Of a DNA stretch of 37,557 nt, positions 1-10,400 are shown in pieces. The stretch covers positions 1 to 37,557 of the forward strand of contig JAQGAU010000155.1 in assembly GCA_034698045.1 (NCBI GenBank), given 5' to 3'. Position 1 is the first letter of the stretch; each line of letters opens with the position of its first letter. The DNA is from Paramacrobiotus richtersi. Taxonomy: Eukaryota; Tardigrada; Eutardigrada; Parachela; Macrobiotidae. A program made the position numbers and the translations under genes. Under the pieces are notes generated by a model. It did no database searches, had not been told where the DNA came from, and saw only the letters and a program-made list of their open reading frames with translations.

Positions 1-491
1 CGTGGTTGTGCGGCAGAATTTGGCGCAATACAGGCACTGAAACCCCGTATGAACGTTTTTCACATGCATATCCAATTGTCCCTTACCTTTAAACCTCGCT
101 TCGCACTCTTGGCAGGGAAACTCCCAATCGGCTTCGATGTGCTCCAGAACATCGGGATGATCGTGGCGGACATGGGCATGCAAGCTTTTAAAATATTTCC
201 CACAGATCAAGCAGGGTTTGAGATCGTTGGCTGGTATGCCGTGCTCCAGTGTGTGCGTCATCAGATCCGGAAAGTCCGGTGCATGGTATTCGCACAGCGG
301 ACAGTCACGCTCCGGACGGTCGGTGATATCCGGCCGTTGAAATGCAGCAACTGATGGAGATCATAGATGTCCTTGGTGGGATAGTGACGATAGCATGTTT
401 TGCAATAGTATGAGAAGGTGCCTGTCGCTTTCATGTGTGCGATGGCTTCTTCGACCGCGCCGGGCTTTACTGTGGCTGGTACAGGTCGGTG
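1..491 (-). pseudogene. M1 exon 6 (partial): terminal zinc-finger array with a frameshift
   Basis: The exon starts at 491 after a TTACAG acceptor, in phase 0, with HRPVPATV...EEAIAHMKATGTFSYYC as in M2. After DLHQLLHFNGR, ten bases present in M2 are missing (near 330/331) and the frame shifts, ending soon afterwards. In the shifted frame the fingers continue (ERDCPLCEYHAPDF, KPCLICGKYFK, EFPCQECEARF, GFQCLYCAKFC) until the window edge. The rest of the array lies outside the window. Confidence 0.75.
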
Positions 492-741
492 CTGTAATGC
501 AGAGAACGTAATACGTAAATAAAGCTGCGATACATATGTAAACTGCGAAAACAAATTCACAAAATTAACAGGTACTAGTATATGTAGTACGCAAACACAG
601 GTATATGATACATGCACATCACAGTCGAAAAAGAGTCCTTCAGGAAATACATTCAGAACTTGCAAAGTACATTCAGGTTAGATGTCACGGAGGTGCAGTT
701 TAAAGTTTAGACACAGTCTGAGTTTCGTCCCCAAACGTTAC

Positions 742-2540
742 CTTGGTATAAGAATGTACTATCATGGAATAGCCCGTGGGGTATCGTTTATAACACTCGA
801 AGCATTCATACGGCCAATCACGGTAATAATCCGGGTGAGCCTTCCGTATGTGCCTTCGCAGAAACTCGTTACGCGTCCACTGCGTACTGCAAACCTCGCA
901 CTTCATTATTTTCTTGATCTTGTTCTTTCTCTTCTTATAGCGACCTTTCTTCGGCGCTTCTAAATCATCCACGTCCACGGCCGGCTCTGTGTCGTCCGGA
1001 TCATCGGATTCATTCATGTCGACAACCATTTCGACGTCTTCTATCATTTCACGATCCGGTTTAGGTGGATCACATACATCCCTACATTTTCTCCTAGGTC
1101 GACCTGGGTGGTGCGTGCCGGATCCGCCCACACTGGATTCAATATGAAGCACTTCTTGGTTAGCGGGAATCGCGTCGCACGAAGGCATTAAGGACTCGCA
1201 CACACCGGAAGATTCATTTACAAGTAAACATACCACACTTGCATTCTCTGGATTGTATTCTTGACGATTCTGGCTCCAGAGCATCACGGGCAGTGAAGGC
1301 ACAATGTCTTTTTTGGGAGCCGTCTGCGGGTGAATCTGTTAACCGGTTAATTTTTCGGGATGCAGAGATAGGTTATGCTTGTAGAACCTAGTTTCCTTCA
1401 TGAAACCCAACTGACATTCAACGCACTGGTAGGGAAATTCCGCCAACGCTAAGCGTTGCCTCGGCCACAGATACTTCTTTCCCGGCCTTTTCTTTAGCTC
1501 CTCCTTCCGTTTCTTCATTTTTTCCCGCAGTTCGGTATCCCCACGATGAATCAGCCGTACATGAAGCGTTAGTGCATCAGTTCTGTTAAAGAGTTCACCA
1601 CACTCATTACAAGCCACCCGTCGACTCCTGTTGGGCTTTTTCCTTGCACGACTGCGCTTAAGTGAATTAAATTCACTAACAGTGACTACGCGCTCTTCAC
1701 TACAGCGAATGGGCTTCGGTGAACCGGCTACGTCACTTCCCAGATCAACATCAACCTGGAACGCGTCGTGATCAACCGGGATCAAGTTGCACAAAGGTCC
1801 CGGAGCCGTCTGCGGGTGCATCTGTTCACCGGTTAATTTTTCTGGATGCTCAGATTCGTTATGTTTGTAGAACATAATCTCCGTTATGAACCCCAACTCA
1901 CATTCGGTACACTGGTGGGGAAATTCCGCCAAAGCTAAGCGTTGCCTCGGCCTCACATAGGAATTTCCCTTCCTTTTCTTTAGATCCTGCATTTGTTTCC
2001 TGATTTTTTCCTGTAGTTCGGTATCCCCATGATGTATCACCCGCACATGTTTCCATCGTGAATAATTACTGGCAAACAGCTGACCACACTCAGCACAGGC
2101 CACCCGGCGACTGCCATCAAACCGCTTTGGACCCTTGATGTATTTTTTCCTTGGACAACCGCGTTTAGACGGAGCAGATGTGTCTACAGTAACTCGGCGC
2201 CTTTTTCCAACGCGAATTGGCTCCGGCGTACCGGATCCTTCTATGCCACTTCCCATATCAGTATCAATATGGAACGCTTCCTGATCAACCGGGATCGAGT
2301 CGCACGAAGGCATTTCGGGCGCAAACGCGCCGGGAGATTCAGTTACGGGTAAACTGACCAAGCGTGCATCCTCCGGAACGTCTTCTTGGCGATTCTGATT
2401 CCGCTGCATCGCGCGCAAGCTGCGCATTGAGTAAACAGTTTCCTTCTGCTGGTGACATACATCGTCTGGGGGATGAATGAAACCTGCATCCAGTGGTGTA
2501 ACTGGCCCGACAGCGCCATCCTCACCCGTCAGAGTCGAAT
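742..2540 (-). pseudogene. M1 exon 5: three finger cassettes fused into one exon, with one in-frame stop
   Basis: The acceptor is CCTTAG and the donor is AAG/GTAACG; the length of 1799 bp gives phase 1 in and phase 0 out. Unit 1 (about 2540-1830) and unit 2 (about 1829-1340) are AT-hook/two-finger cassettes, and unit 3 (about 1338-742) matches M2 cassette 4. Units 1-2 and 2-3 join through almost the same peptide (HPEKLTG.Q.HPQTAP), with no intron. At the second junction Glu is replaced by TAA (1341-1339). The same frame then resumes for 199 codons, so no frameshift occurred. Confidence 0.75.
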
Positions 2541-2648
2541 CTAAGGAACACATTGCTGCAGTACTACAGATATCTTATGAAACTGTGCAGTCTGAAAAAA
2601 TTTGCTTGTGTACGGCTCGTGGTAAGTATACAGATCCATTCAACAGAC

Positions 2649-3242
2649 CTGCTTGACACAGTTTTTCGCCGGTTAGTTTGTCTGGATGCTTAGATTCGTT
2701 ATGCTTGTCGAACCGAATCTCCGTTATGAACCCCAACTGACATTCGGTTCACTGGTAGGGAAATTCCGCCAATGGTAACCGCTCCCTCGGCCTCACATAC
2801 GAATATTCCGTCCCTTTCTTTAACTGCTGCTTGTGTTTTTTCAGTCTCTTTCGCATTTCGATATCCATATGGTGAACCACCTCGAGATGTTTATACCGTG
2901 AAAAACAACTGGAAAACAGCTGCCCACACTCATCACAGGCCACTTGTCGACTGCTATCAAACGAATTCCTTGGACGACCGCGTCTAGGCGCAGCCGATAC
3001 ACCGACAGCAACGCCAACCGGCTGCGGCGTACTGGATGACCCAGATGCTTCGACGTCACTTTCGAGATCCGTATCAACATGGAACGCGTCTTGATCACCC
3101 GGGATCGAGTCGCACAAAGGCAGGAGGTCTTCAGGAGAGATCTGTGGGTGAACTACGGATACATCGTTTGGCAGCTGAAGGACACCCGCATCCTCCGGTA
3201 GAACGAGCCCGACAGCGCCGTCGTCATCCGGGAGAGTGGAAT
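2649..3242 (-). pseudogene. M1 exon 4: AT-hook/two-finger cassette with a stop at a zinc ligand
   Basis: The exon is 594 bp, phase 1-1, from acceptor GTAG to donor GTCTGT. It carries an acidic linker, a CDSIPGDQ motif, an AT-hook core (RRGRPR), a first C2H2 finger (VACDECGQLF) and a basic stretch ending in EFPYQ. The next codon is TGA at 2751-2749 where paralogues read TGT (Cys), the first ligand of the second finger. The frame then stays open through TECQLGF..KHNESKH to the donor, so one nonsense change is the only break. Confidence 0.75.
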
Positions 3243-3729
3243 CTACGGAACACATTGCTGCAATACCATGTGTTTCCTATACAACTGTATAAAACATCTA
3301 AACTATATGCATATATATACAACACATATAATTATTATTATATCTGTATACTGTAACTTATACAACTAAACAGATTCATTTACTTATTTAAATAATAATA
3401 AATCATTATTAGTCGTAATACTCACTCGCCTGGTCGCAATACATCTGGCCCTAACTGTAAATTTCTGTTTCGAGAATTAACAAAAAACATTACAAAATTC
3501 AAAAAATTTCCAACAGCCATTGACTTCTCCCTGTTGTAAGTGCCTTCACTAAGGCTGTAGCTACTGCAGTGAAATGATAATAACGATTTGAATGGTGGCA
3601 AAAGAGAAAAAATCTCGCGATGAATATACAGACCAACCTACCTTTATAACAAAAATTTCCACCGACAAACAGAGTAAGTTAGCACAAACCTAAGAAGATT
3701 ATGTGCAATAAAAAAGGAAACTGCCGTAC

Positions 3730-4059
3730 CTATACAGGTGCTCCTAAACAGGGCGTATTGGCGAGAATATCCCACTTTCAGCTCTTCGCGAGGGAGAATC
3801 GGTCTGGTTGTCACGAAAAACACTTCCGACCCGGAAGAATACACAGCCAAATTCTGCTCCATCGAATTTTCAGCTCTCTTGACGTATTTCATCCAGTTGG
3901 CAAATCGGTCCGTTTCCAACTGGAAATACTCCCATTCTTTAGTGATTGCATTACGGACACCGTACGGCAACGATGACTGATATCCGTCTGACAGCGGAGC
4001 CACCAGTGGGCCAAATATTGCACCTTGTGCAAGATTATTTTTGGCGAAAATGGCTTTCT
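3730..4059 (-). CDS. M1 exon 3: PR/SET domain
   Basis: This exon has 110 codons and is symmetric in phase 1. The PR/SET core is clear: FGPLVAPLS near the N-terminus, then NWMKYVKRA, EQNLAVY, EVFFVTT and EELKVGYSRQY. The NWM..YV....EQN pattern and the closing xGYxxxY correspond to the core of PRDM7/9-type PR domains. The frame is open throughout. The length equals the M2 counterpart exactly (330 bp), and the donor GTACGG aligns with GTACAG in M2. Confidence 0.88.
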
Positions 4060-4082
4060 CTAATGGATAAAATCAAACAAAC

Positions 4083-4856
4083 AAGTTCGAATTATTTATT
4101 TTTCTTTCAAATTATTAAATTATTATCGTTTATTTACCAATATTATCGTTCAAATTATTATTCATATTTATTTTTCCAATTATTTATTGTTTTCAATTAC
4201 TTTTGTTTAATTATTATTGATTTATTCAAATGATTAATTAGTTCAAATTATTATTTATTAAATTATTATTATTTATTATATTTAACTTCAAACTGAAAAA
4301 GTTTGATTTCTTAAAGAAAACAATGAGAATTATTTTTACCCAGTTCCGTGTCCCGGCTCCAGTACAACTCCTGGGGTAAACTGTGGAATGCAAGAATTGG
4401 GACAAAATTATCTGCGTATCGTTTGGCGTGCACCCAGCAAGGTTCCTTCGGGAGCCGTTGGCACGCTTCGCAATCTGAAAAATTTACAGTTTTTATCAAA
4501 TCAATAAAGTAGCGTGAACCAATATATACTGAATTAATTTGTAATAAATAATAATTTGAACTAATTAATCATTCGAATAAATCAATAATTATTACACAAA
4601 TACAATAATTAAATAATAGTAAATAATTGCAAAATAATAATAAATAATAAATTGAACGAAAAAAATATTGGTAAATAAACGATAACAATTTGAAATATTT
4701 AATAATTTGAATAAATCAATACTTATTAAACAAATAAAATAATTACAAATAATAAATCATGAGAAAAATAATGATAAACAATAATTTGAACGATATTATT
4801 GGTAAATAAACGATAATAATTTGATAATCTGAAAGAAAAATAAATAATTCGAACTT
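4083..4856. repeat. Long AT-rich inverted repeats in the introns flanking M1 exon 2
   Basis: Bases about 4083-4160 are nearly the reverse complement of about 4780-4856 (shared core CGTTTATTTACCAAT), and about 4203-4259 of about 4544-4600 (shared core ATTAATTAGTTCAAATTATT). The right side holds an extra partial copy of the arm (about 4655-4770). The arms face each other across the 135-bp pre-SET exon. The M2 introns at the same place are AT-rich, but I did not see paired arms there. Confidence 0.75.
4340..4474 (-). CDS. M1 exon 2: pre-SET zinc knuckle
   Basis: This 45-codon exon is phase 1 at both ends (acceptor TTTCAG, donor GGTAAAAA). It encodes CEACQ..PCWVH, a C-x2-C...C-x2-H knuckle like the segment just before the PR/SET domain of PRDM7/9, followed by LPQELYW. 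It sits in the loop of long AT-rich inverted repeats that occupy both flanking introns. Confidence 0.8.
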
Positions 4857-5007
4857 ATAATTAGTTTATACGTTAGGCTTGAAGGGGAAAGCCTGAAATT
4901 TAAATACTGTATCTGAATAATTAATAACGAATTAAGCTAAAATATTTAATAATTATTTTTCAATGTTTTCAACATTCCGAATCTCTATCACCGTGCCTGG
5001 AACAAAC

Positions 5008-5329
5008 CTTTTTCCGTGCTCACAAACGCCTTTGAATTGCCGATTAAAGTCGGAATCGCATCTGATCGGAATCTCTGCTGCTTCGTGCCATACCAACAAC
5101 TGGGCTCGAAGTGGTCGGAACACACAGCGGTTGCACGATGTTTCGGGATCCACGATGGGTCGTTATTGCAGAATTTCACCCACACGGCAAAGCGTGCTGG
5201 TTCACACTTGGGGGATGGGAAAGTACGAAAAGCGCTCTTTGAACGCTCTTTAATCGAGCTCTGGCATCCATTAACGGCGCATTTATCCACTCCCATTAAC
5301 GTAGAGAACTTTGAAAAGCGGAGATCCAT
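5008..5329 (-). CDS. M1 exon 1: THAP domain
   Basis: The exon encodes about 107 residues. The THAP C2CH signature is seen as CAVNGC near the start and CSDHF further on, with the conserved Trp between them and a DAIPTLI motif matching the family's AVPTIF position. THAP domains are zinc-dependent, sequence-specific DNA-binding modules. The ATG at 5329 aligns with the M2 start; the ATG before GVDKC is an alternative closer to the usual THAP start. The donor is GTTTGT after base 5008 and leaves phase 1, as in M2. Confidence 0.85.
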
Positions 5330-5339
5330 ATCGAACAAA

Positions 5340-6280
5340 TAATTCTGCTGATTAACAAATGACGAACCAGGATTCGAGAAAGTTACACAATCTACAATTG
5401 AATAATAAAAATTGAATAATTGAATTGAGTAACAATTCAGATAATATTATATCAAATCACTGCTAACGATTAATACAGAAATCGCAGGGTGAGAGTTCTC
5501 TCTCTCTTTCTCGAGAACATCTCAACGGTTATCAGTGTACCGCGGTTTGGAATTATAATATCAAAAAAAAATCTTAGAAAATTACAAAAAAATTAAAGAA
5601 TACTGGTTTCGCGACTCACGGAAATTAATGCTTGAAGGCTGAAGCTCAAGATTTGCAACACTTTACTCGTACTTGGGAGACTGGGAGTGTGAAGGCGTTC
5701 GGTGGCTTGAATAAGAGCCCGTCCGCGTGCGGGCGCAGGCATGGCTTATGCTTAATTTAATCATACAACGACTAAATGTAAACAAAACCGGATGTGAGTG
5801 TGTCTAACGATGCGTGCCATGGTTCATGCCATTTTCCTTCTTACAACACTTCTTCCGATTGGCGATTTATGCTACTACATAAACAGAATTCCATAGTACC
5901 CTATAACAAATAATAATAACAGATGTTCGATCTCCAATGCGTACGTGCTGAATCAGCTGATCAGAAACTGGCATGCATCGGCACGTCAGGCGGCAGTTAC
6001 AAAGCCTTTGTTTTGAAAACAGCTGGACCTTTGTCTATGGTGTGGGTAGCGTTCCGAAAAAATAACCATAAAGTCGCAAAGCCACACTTTCAAACTTCGT
6101 AAAGCGGAAGCGCAAGGAAATACTGTTAGAGATTTCGTTTTTACGCCCAGAGTTCAGACAAAGAAGCCTAAGAACTGTAAACTACAGAAAAACCGTTGAA
6201 TCGTTCAGTAATATCCAGAGAAGTATTAAACTCCGGTTTGCCAACAGGCAAACATGCCTACAAAAACAATGAAAAGCAAA
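5340..6280. other. 5' flank of M1, copy of the M2 5' flank
   Basis: There is no convincing coding sequence here. The stretch is alignable with about 12773-13521 upstream of M2: shared pieces include a CT-rich tract followed by GAGAACATCTCA at about 5497-5530 and 12890-12910, TTCGCGACTCACGGAAAT at 5608 and 13000, and a segment around 5690-5750 and 13090-13150. It probably contains the promoter and 5' UTR of M1; no TATA box or initiator could be assigned with confidence. Confidence 0.5.
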
Positions 6281-6357
6281 GCCATCGTCAGTATATCTTG
6301 CCGAATGCGGTGTCTTGTTGTGTCTGGTTGAATAAGTTTCCCGTACAAATCCCGGCT
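6281..6357 (-). pseudogene. Relic of the M3-type last finger, carried by the tandem duplication
   Basis: This short segment matches 13522-13598 at the 3' end of M3 (an ILSVYLAEC-type antisense stretch and a shared PGFVRET-coding stretch). Identity stops abruptly after 6357, the counterpart of 13598. It marks the edge of the block that was copied to make M1 and is not part of a working gene. Confidence 0.6.
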
Positions 6358-6464
6358 AACATGCTAACACAGCAGAATCCACATACAGTACACCAAAACA
6401 AACAAAATACGTTCCTAAAATATAATTCAAGTTGCATGAGAAGAGAAAGACAACATAAGGCCGC

Positions 6465-6760
6465 TCACGTAACGGCTAATTTATCCGGATGCCGAGATTC
6501 GTTATGCTTGTATAGCATAGTCTCCTTTATGAAGTCAAACTGACAGTCCGTGGACATTCCGCCAGCGATAAGCGTTTCTTCGGCCCCACAAACATACCGC
6601 CCTTTCATTTCCTGCAGTTCGGTATCCCAACGATAAAACATTCGGACGGCGGACGTGTTTCTAACGTGAGCTACAACTAACGGACAGCTGACCACACTCA
6701 TCACAAGCCACACGCCGACTGCGATCAAACGGCTCTGCAGCTTCACCGGCTTATCCACAA
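6465..6760 (-). pseudogene. Relic two-finger module just downstream of the M2 stop
   Basis: Pieces of the usual finger pair can be read in broken frames: SRRVACDECGQL, then RMFYRWDTELQE, then CQFDFIKETMLYKHNESRHPDKL. A stop interrupts the first finger and the frame changes between pieces. In P1 and P2 the same pair is intact at the protein C-terminus, so M2 has probably lost its last two fingers by decay, leaving this as 3' UTR or junk. Confidence 0.6.
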
Positions 6761-6770
6761 CGTTTAGGTA

Positions 6771-7496
6771 TTACGCATTCTCTTCGGCGCAACGCGAAAC
6801 ATGCTTAGCAAAATTGGAACGATCCATGCCGAATGAATTGACCTCCATACAGTGTGGACACGTTCTTATCCCGGTAACATCATGATTGGTTTGATAATGG
6901 AGGCTCATACACCGATAGGTCGGGAATGTTTTATCGCATATCGGGCACACAAACGCCTCGTCCGTTTGATGCTCAAGAACATGTACACCGATTTCCGTGC
7001 CATTGGGGCAGAGTCTGGCGCAATACAGACACTGAAAACCCTTATGCACGTTTCTCACATGGAGATTCAAACTTCTCTTCACTTTAAACTTTACTTCACA
7101 CTCTGCGCACGGAAACTCCCAATCAGCTTCGATGCGCTCCACGACATCGGGATGATCGTGACGGACATGGCATTTCAAGATTTTAAAGTATTTCCCACAG
7201 ATCAAGCAGGGTTTTAGGTCGTTGGCTCGTACGCCGTGCTCCAGTGTGTGCGCCATCAGATCCGGAAAGTCAGGCGCATGATATTCGCACACCGGGCAGT
7301 CACGCTCCGGACGGCCGGTATTATCCTGTGGTACACGGCCGTTAAGATGCTGGAACTGATGGAGATCATAGATGTCCTTGCTGGGATAGTGACGGTAGCA
7401 TGTTTTGCAGTAGTAGGAGAAGGTACCTGTGGCTTTCATGTGTGCGATGGCTTCTTCGACCGCGGCGGGCGATACTGTCGCTGGTACAGGCCTGTG
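6771..7496 (-). CDS. M2 exon 8: terminal C2H2 array
   Basis: 726 bp including the stop, starting in phase 0 after TTATAG. The leader has EEAIAHMKATGTFSYYC; about seven fingers follow (YYCKTC, RDCPVC, KPCLICGKYFK, FPCAECEVKF, FQCLYCARLC, FVCPICDKTF, RTCPHC...H...C). Linkers are not of the TGEKP type. It ends RCAEENA; relic fingers lie just beyond. Confidence 0.87.
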   Translation of the reverse strand, partial: HRPVPATVSPAAVEEAIAHMKATGTFSYYCKTCYRHYPSKDIYDLHQFQHLNGRVPQDNTGRPERDCPVCEYHAPDFPDLMAHTLEHGVRANDLKPCLICGKYFKILKCHVRHDHPDVVERIEADWEFPCAECEVKFKVKRSLNLHVRNVHKGFQCLYCARLCPNGTEIGVHVLEHQTDEAFVCPICDKTFPTYRCMSLHYQTNHDVTGIRTCPHCMEVNSFGMDRSNFAKHVSRCAEENA

Positions 7497-10400
7497 CTAT
7501 AATACCAGGAAAATACTTTCAATAATTATATAAGTATGATACATATTAATTTAAGTTTAAATTAATGATAAATATGAATTAAATATACAAACGAAAAATA
7601 TGGCAACTGCGAAAACAAACTCAGATAGTTACTCAAGTAAATAATAAAAGTAGGTTACAACACTAGTCTTTACGAAAGTCTGAGTAACCCACACACGCAG
7701 GTATATTATGTTACTTATGCATATCCATATATATCACAGCCGGAAAAAAAGCTATTCTGGAAATAAATTCATAACTCGCTAATCACATTCAGGCAAGATT
7801 TAAAGGTGGTGTCGTTTTTAGTTTAGACACAGTCTGAGTTTCATTCCCAAAACGTTACCTTGGTATAAGAATGTACCATCATGGAATAGTGCGTGGGGAA
7901 TCTTTTCTGACACTCGGAGCATTCATACGGCCAGTTACCGTAATAATCCGGGTGAGCCTTCAGTAAATGCCTTCGCAGGAACTCATTACGCGTCCACTGC
8001 GTACCGCACACCTCACAGCTGAATATTTTCTTGGCCTTTTTCTGTTTCTTCTTATAGCGACCCTTCTTCGGCGCATCCAAATCTCCCACGTCCACGGTCG
8101 ACTCTGTGTCGCTCGGGGCATCGGATTCATTCTTGTCAACAATCATGTCAACGTCTTTTATAATTGCACAACCTGGATCAGGAGCCAGACTTTGCTTCCT
8201 ACGGCGACCTGGCTGCGGCGTATCGGATTGGTTCATGTCAACGACCACATCGGTATCAATATGGTCAACCGGGATCGAGTCGCATGAAGGCATCTGGAGC
8301 GCGCAGGACAGTTCATTCACGTTCTCCGGTATGTCTTCTTGACAACTCTGATTCCAGTGCATCACGGGTAGTAAATGAACAATTCCTGCTTGAACAGGCG
8401 TCTGCGGGCGCGGTATATCGCTGCGGAGCAGAATGAAACATTCATCCTCCGGTAGACCGGGTCCGGCAGCATCATCTACATTCAGAAGAGCAGAATCATT
8501 TTACCATAAATGTCTTACGAAACCAAAGTATACACGTTCTTCTATTAATCATGGCAAAAGAAAAACATGGATCTGTATGGAGACTCACCATACCTGCATC
8601 ACACCTGGTTTCGCCTGACAATTTTTCTGGATGATTAGATTCGTTATGCCTGTAGAACATAGCCTGCGTTATGAAGCCCAGCTGACATTCGGCACACCGA
8701 TGGGGAAATTCCGCCAACGCTAACCGCTTCCTCGGCTTCACATATGCACATCCTGTCCTTTTCCTTCGCTCCTGCTTCTGGATTTTTGCCCGCAGTTCGG
8801 TGTCCCCGTGAAGAATCATCCGGACATGTGTCCTGAGTGAACCTTTTCTGGTAAAGAGCTGACCACACTCATCACAAGCCACCCGTCGACTGTTATCAAA
8901 CTGCGTTGGGTCTGTGGCGTCCGTTGTTCTTGGACAACCGCGCTGACGCATGGCAGAACCATCTACAGCAGCTCTACACTTTCTCCAAGGCCGAACAGGC
9001 TTCAGCGTACCGGATCCCTCGACATCATGTCCCTGATTAGTATCAACATGGAACAAGTCTTGATCAATCGGGATCGAGTCGCACGAAGGCATTTGGGAAG
9101 CATACATATAGGAGTGTTCATTTACGGGTAAACTGGTCAAACTATCATGCTGCGGAAAATGTTCAGGACGATTCTGATTCTTTTGCATCTCGGGTAGTGA
9201 ATGAGCAAGTTCGTCTTCGGGAGGCGTCTGCGAGTGCACCTGCTGAACTAAACCTGCATCCTGCAGTGGAGCAAGCTCAACAGCACCATCTTCATCCAGA
9301 CGAGTGGAATCTAAGGAACACATTCTTGTAGACATCTAATGAAACTAAATAGTTTCAAAGAATTTCATGGCAAAAGAAAACAAAAGTAAACATACAGACT
9401 CACTCAACATACCTTCATACCAACCATTTTCGTCGGTTACTTTTTCTGGATGACGAGATTCGTTATGCTTGTAGAACATAATCTTCTTTATGAAACCCAA
9501 CCGACATTCAGCACACTGGTAGGGAAATTCCGCTAACACTAAGCGTTTCATCGGATTCACATACGAGTTTCCCGTCCTTTTTTTTCGCTCCTGATGAAGT
9601 CTCCTCCTTCTCTCCTGCACTTCAGTATCACCACGATGAATCACCCGGATATGCATGTATCGTGAAAAATAACTGGCAAACAGCTGACCGCACTCATCAC
9701 AAGCCCACCGGCGAATGCCATCAACCAGCTTTGGACCTGTAATGTCGTTTTTCCTCGGACGACCGAGTCTAGGAGGAGTAGATACGCTGGGCCTCTTAAC
9801 GGGGTTCGGCGTACTGAATCCTTCTACATTACTTCCCAGATCAGTATCAACATGAAAAACGTCTTGATCAACCGGGATCGCGTCACACGAAGACAACTCG
9901 GACGCAAACGCACAGAAAGATTCCTTTACGGGCAAACCGACTAAACTCTTATTCCCCGGAATGTCTTGACGATCCTGCTTCCGCTGCATCAGGGGCAGTG
10001 ACTGAACAATTTCTTCTTCAGGAGACATCTGCGGGTGAATTAAGTCGTTTGGGAGCTGAATGAATCCCGCATCCTGCGGTAGAACGAGCCCGAGAGCGCC
10101 ATCGTCATCCGGAAGAGCGGAATCTAAGGAACACATTGTTGGAACCGTAGACATTTTATGAAACTGCACAGTCTGAAAAAATTTATTAGCAAAAGAATAA
10201 AAAGGCTGCCAATAAACATACACTCCACATACCTTCATAACAACCATTTTCGGCGGTTAATTTTTCTGGATGACGAGATTCATTATGCTTGTAGAACATA
10301 AGCTTCTTTATGAAACCCAACCGACATTCGACACACTGGTAGGGAAATTCCGCCAACACTAAGCGTTTCGTCGGCCTCACATACGAGTTTCCCGTTCTTT

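Larger units (their letters stand above)
1..5329 (-). pseudogene. M1: THAP-PR/SET-zinc finger gene, partial at window edge, multiply disabled copy of M2
   Basis: Reconstructed exons on the minus strand are 5329-5008 (THAP), 4474-4340 (pre-SET knuckle), 4059-3730 (PR/SET), 3242-2649 (finger cassette), 2540-742 (three fused cassettes) and 491 to beyond base 1 (terminal finger array). Exon order, phases and sequence match M2, so this is a tandem duplicate. Three lesions are visible: TGA at 2751-2749 where the paralogues have a zinc-binding Cys, TAA at 1341-1339 where the sister junction has Glu, and a 10-bp deletion near 330/331 that shifts frame in the terminal exon. The THAP and PR/SET exons are intact, so a shortened THAP-SET protein with one finger is possible. 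The alternatives are a decaying pseudogene or a gene whose damaged cassettes are skipped; the terminal frameshift argues against full function. Confidence 0.75.

Noticed and set aside
49..354. Plus-strand open frame of 101 codons
   Set aside because: It is antisense to the terminal finger array of M1; open antisense frames are common opposite C2H2 repeats.
2749..2751. Selenocysteine at the TGA in M1 exon 4
   Set aside because: The position is a zinc ligand in a C2H2 finger, a family not known to use selenocysteine, and M1 has two further lesions; nonsense mutation is simpler.
6196..6543. Plus-strand open frame of 115 codons
   Set aside because: It lies over two minus-strand finger relics and a duplicated flank; no family features.
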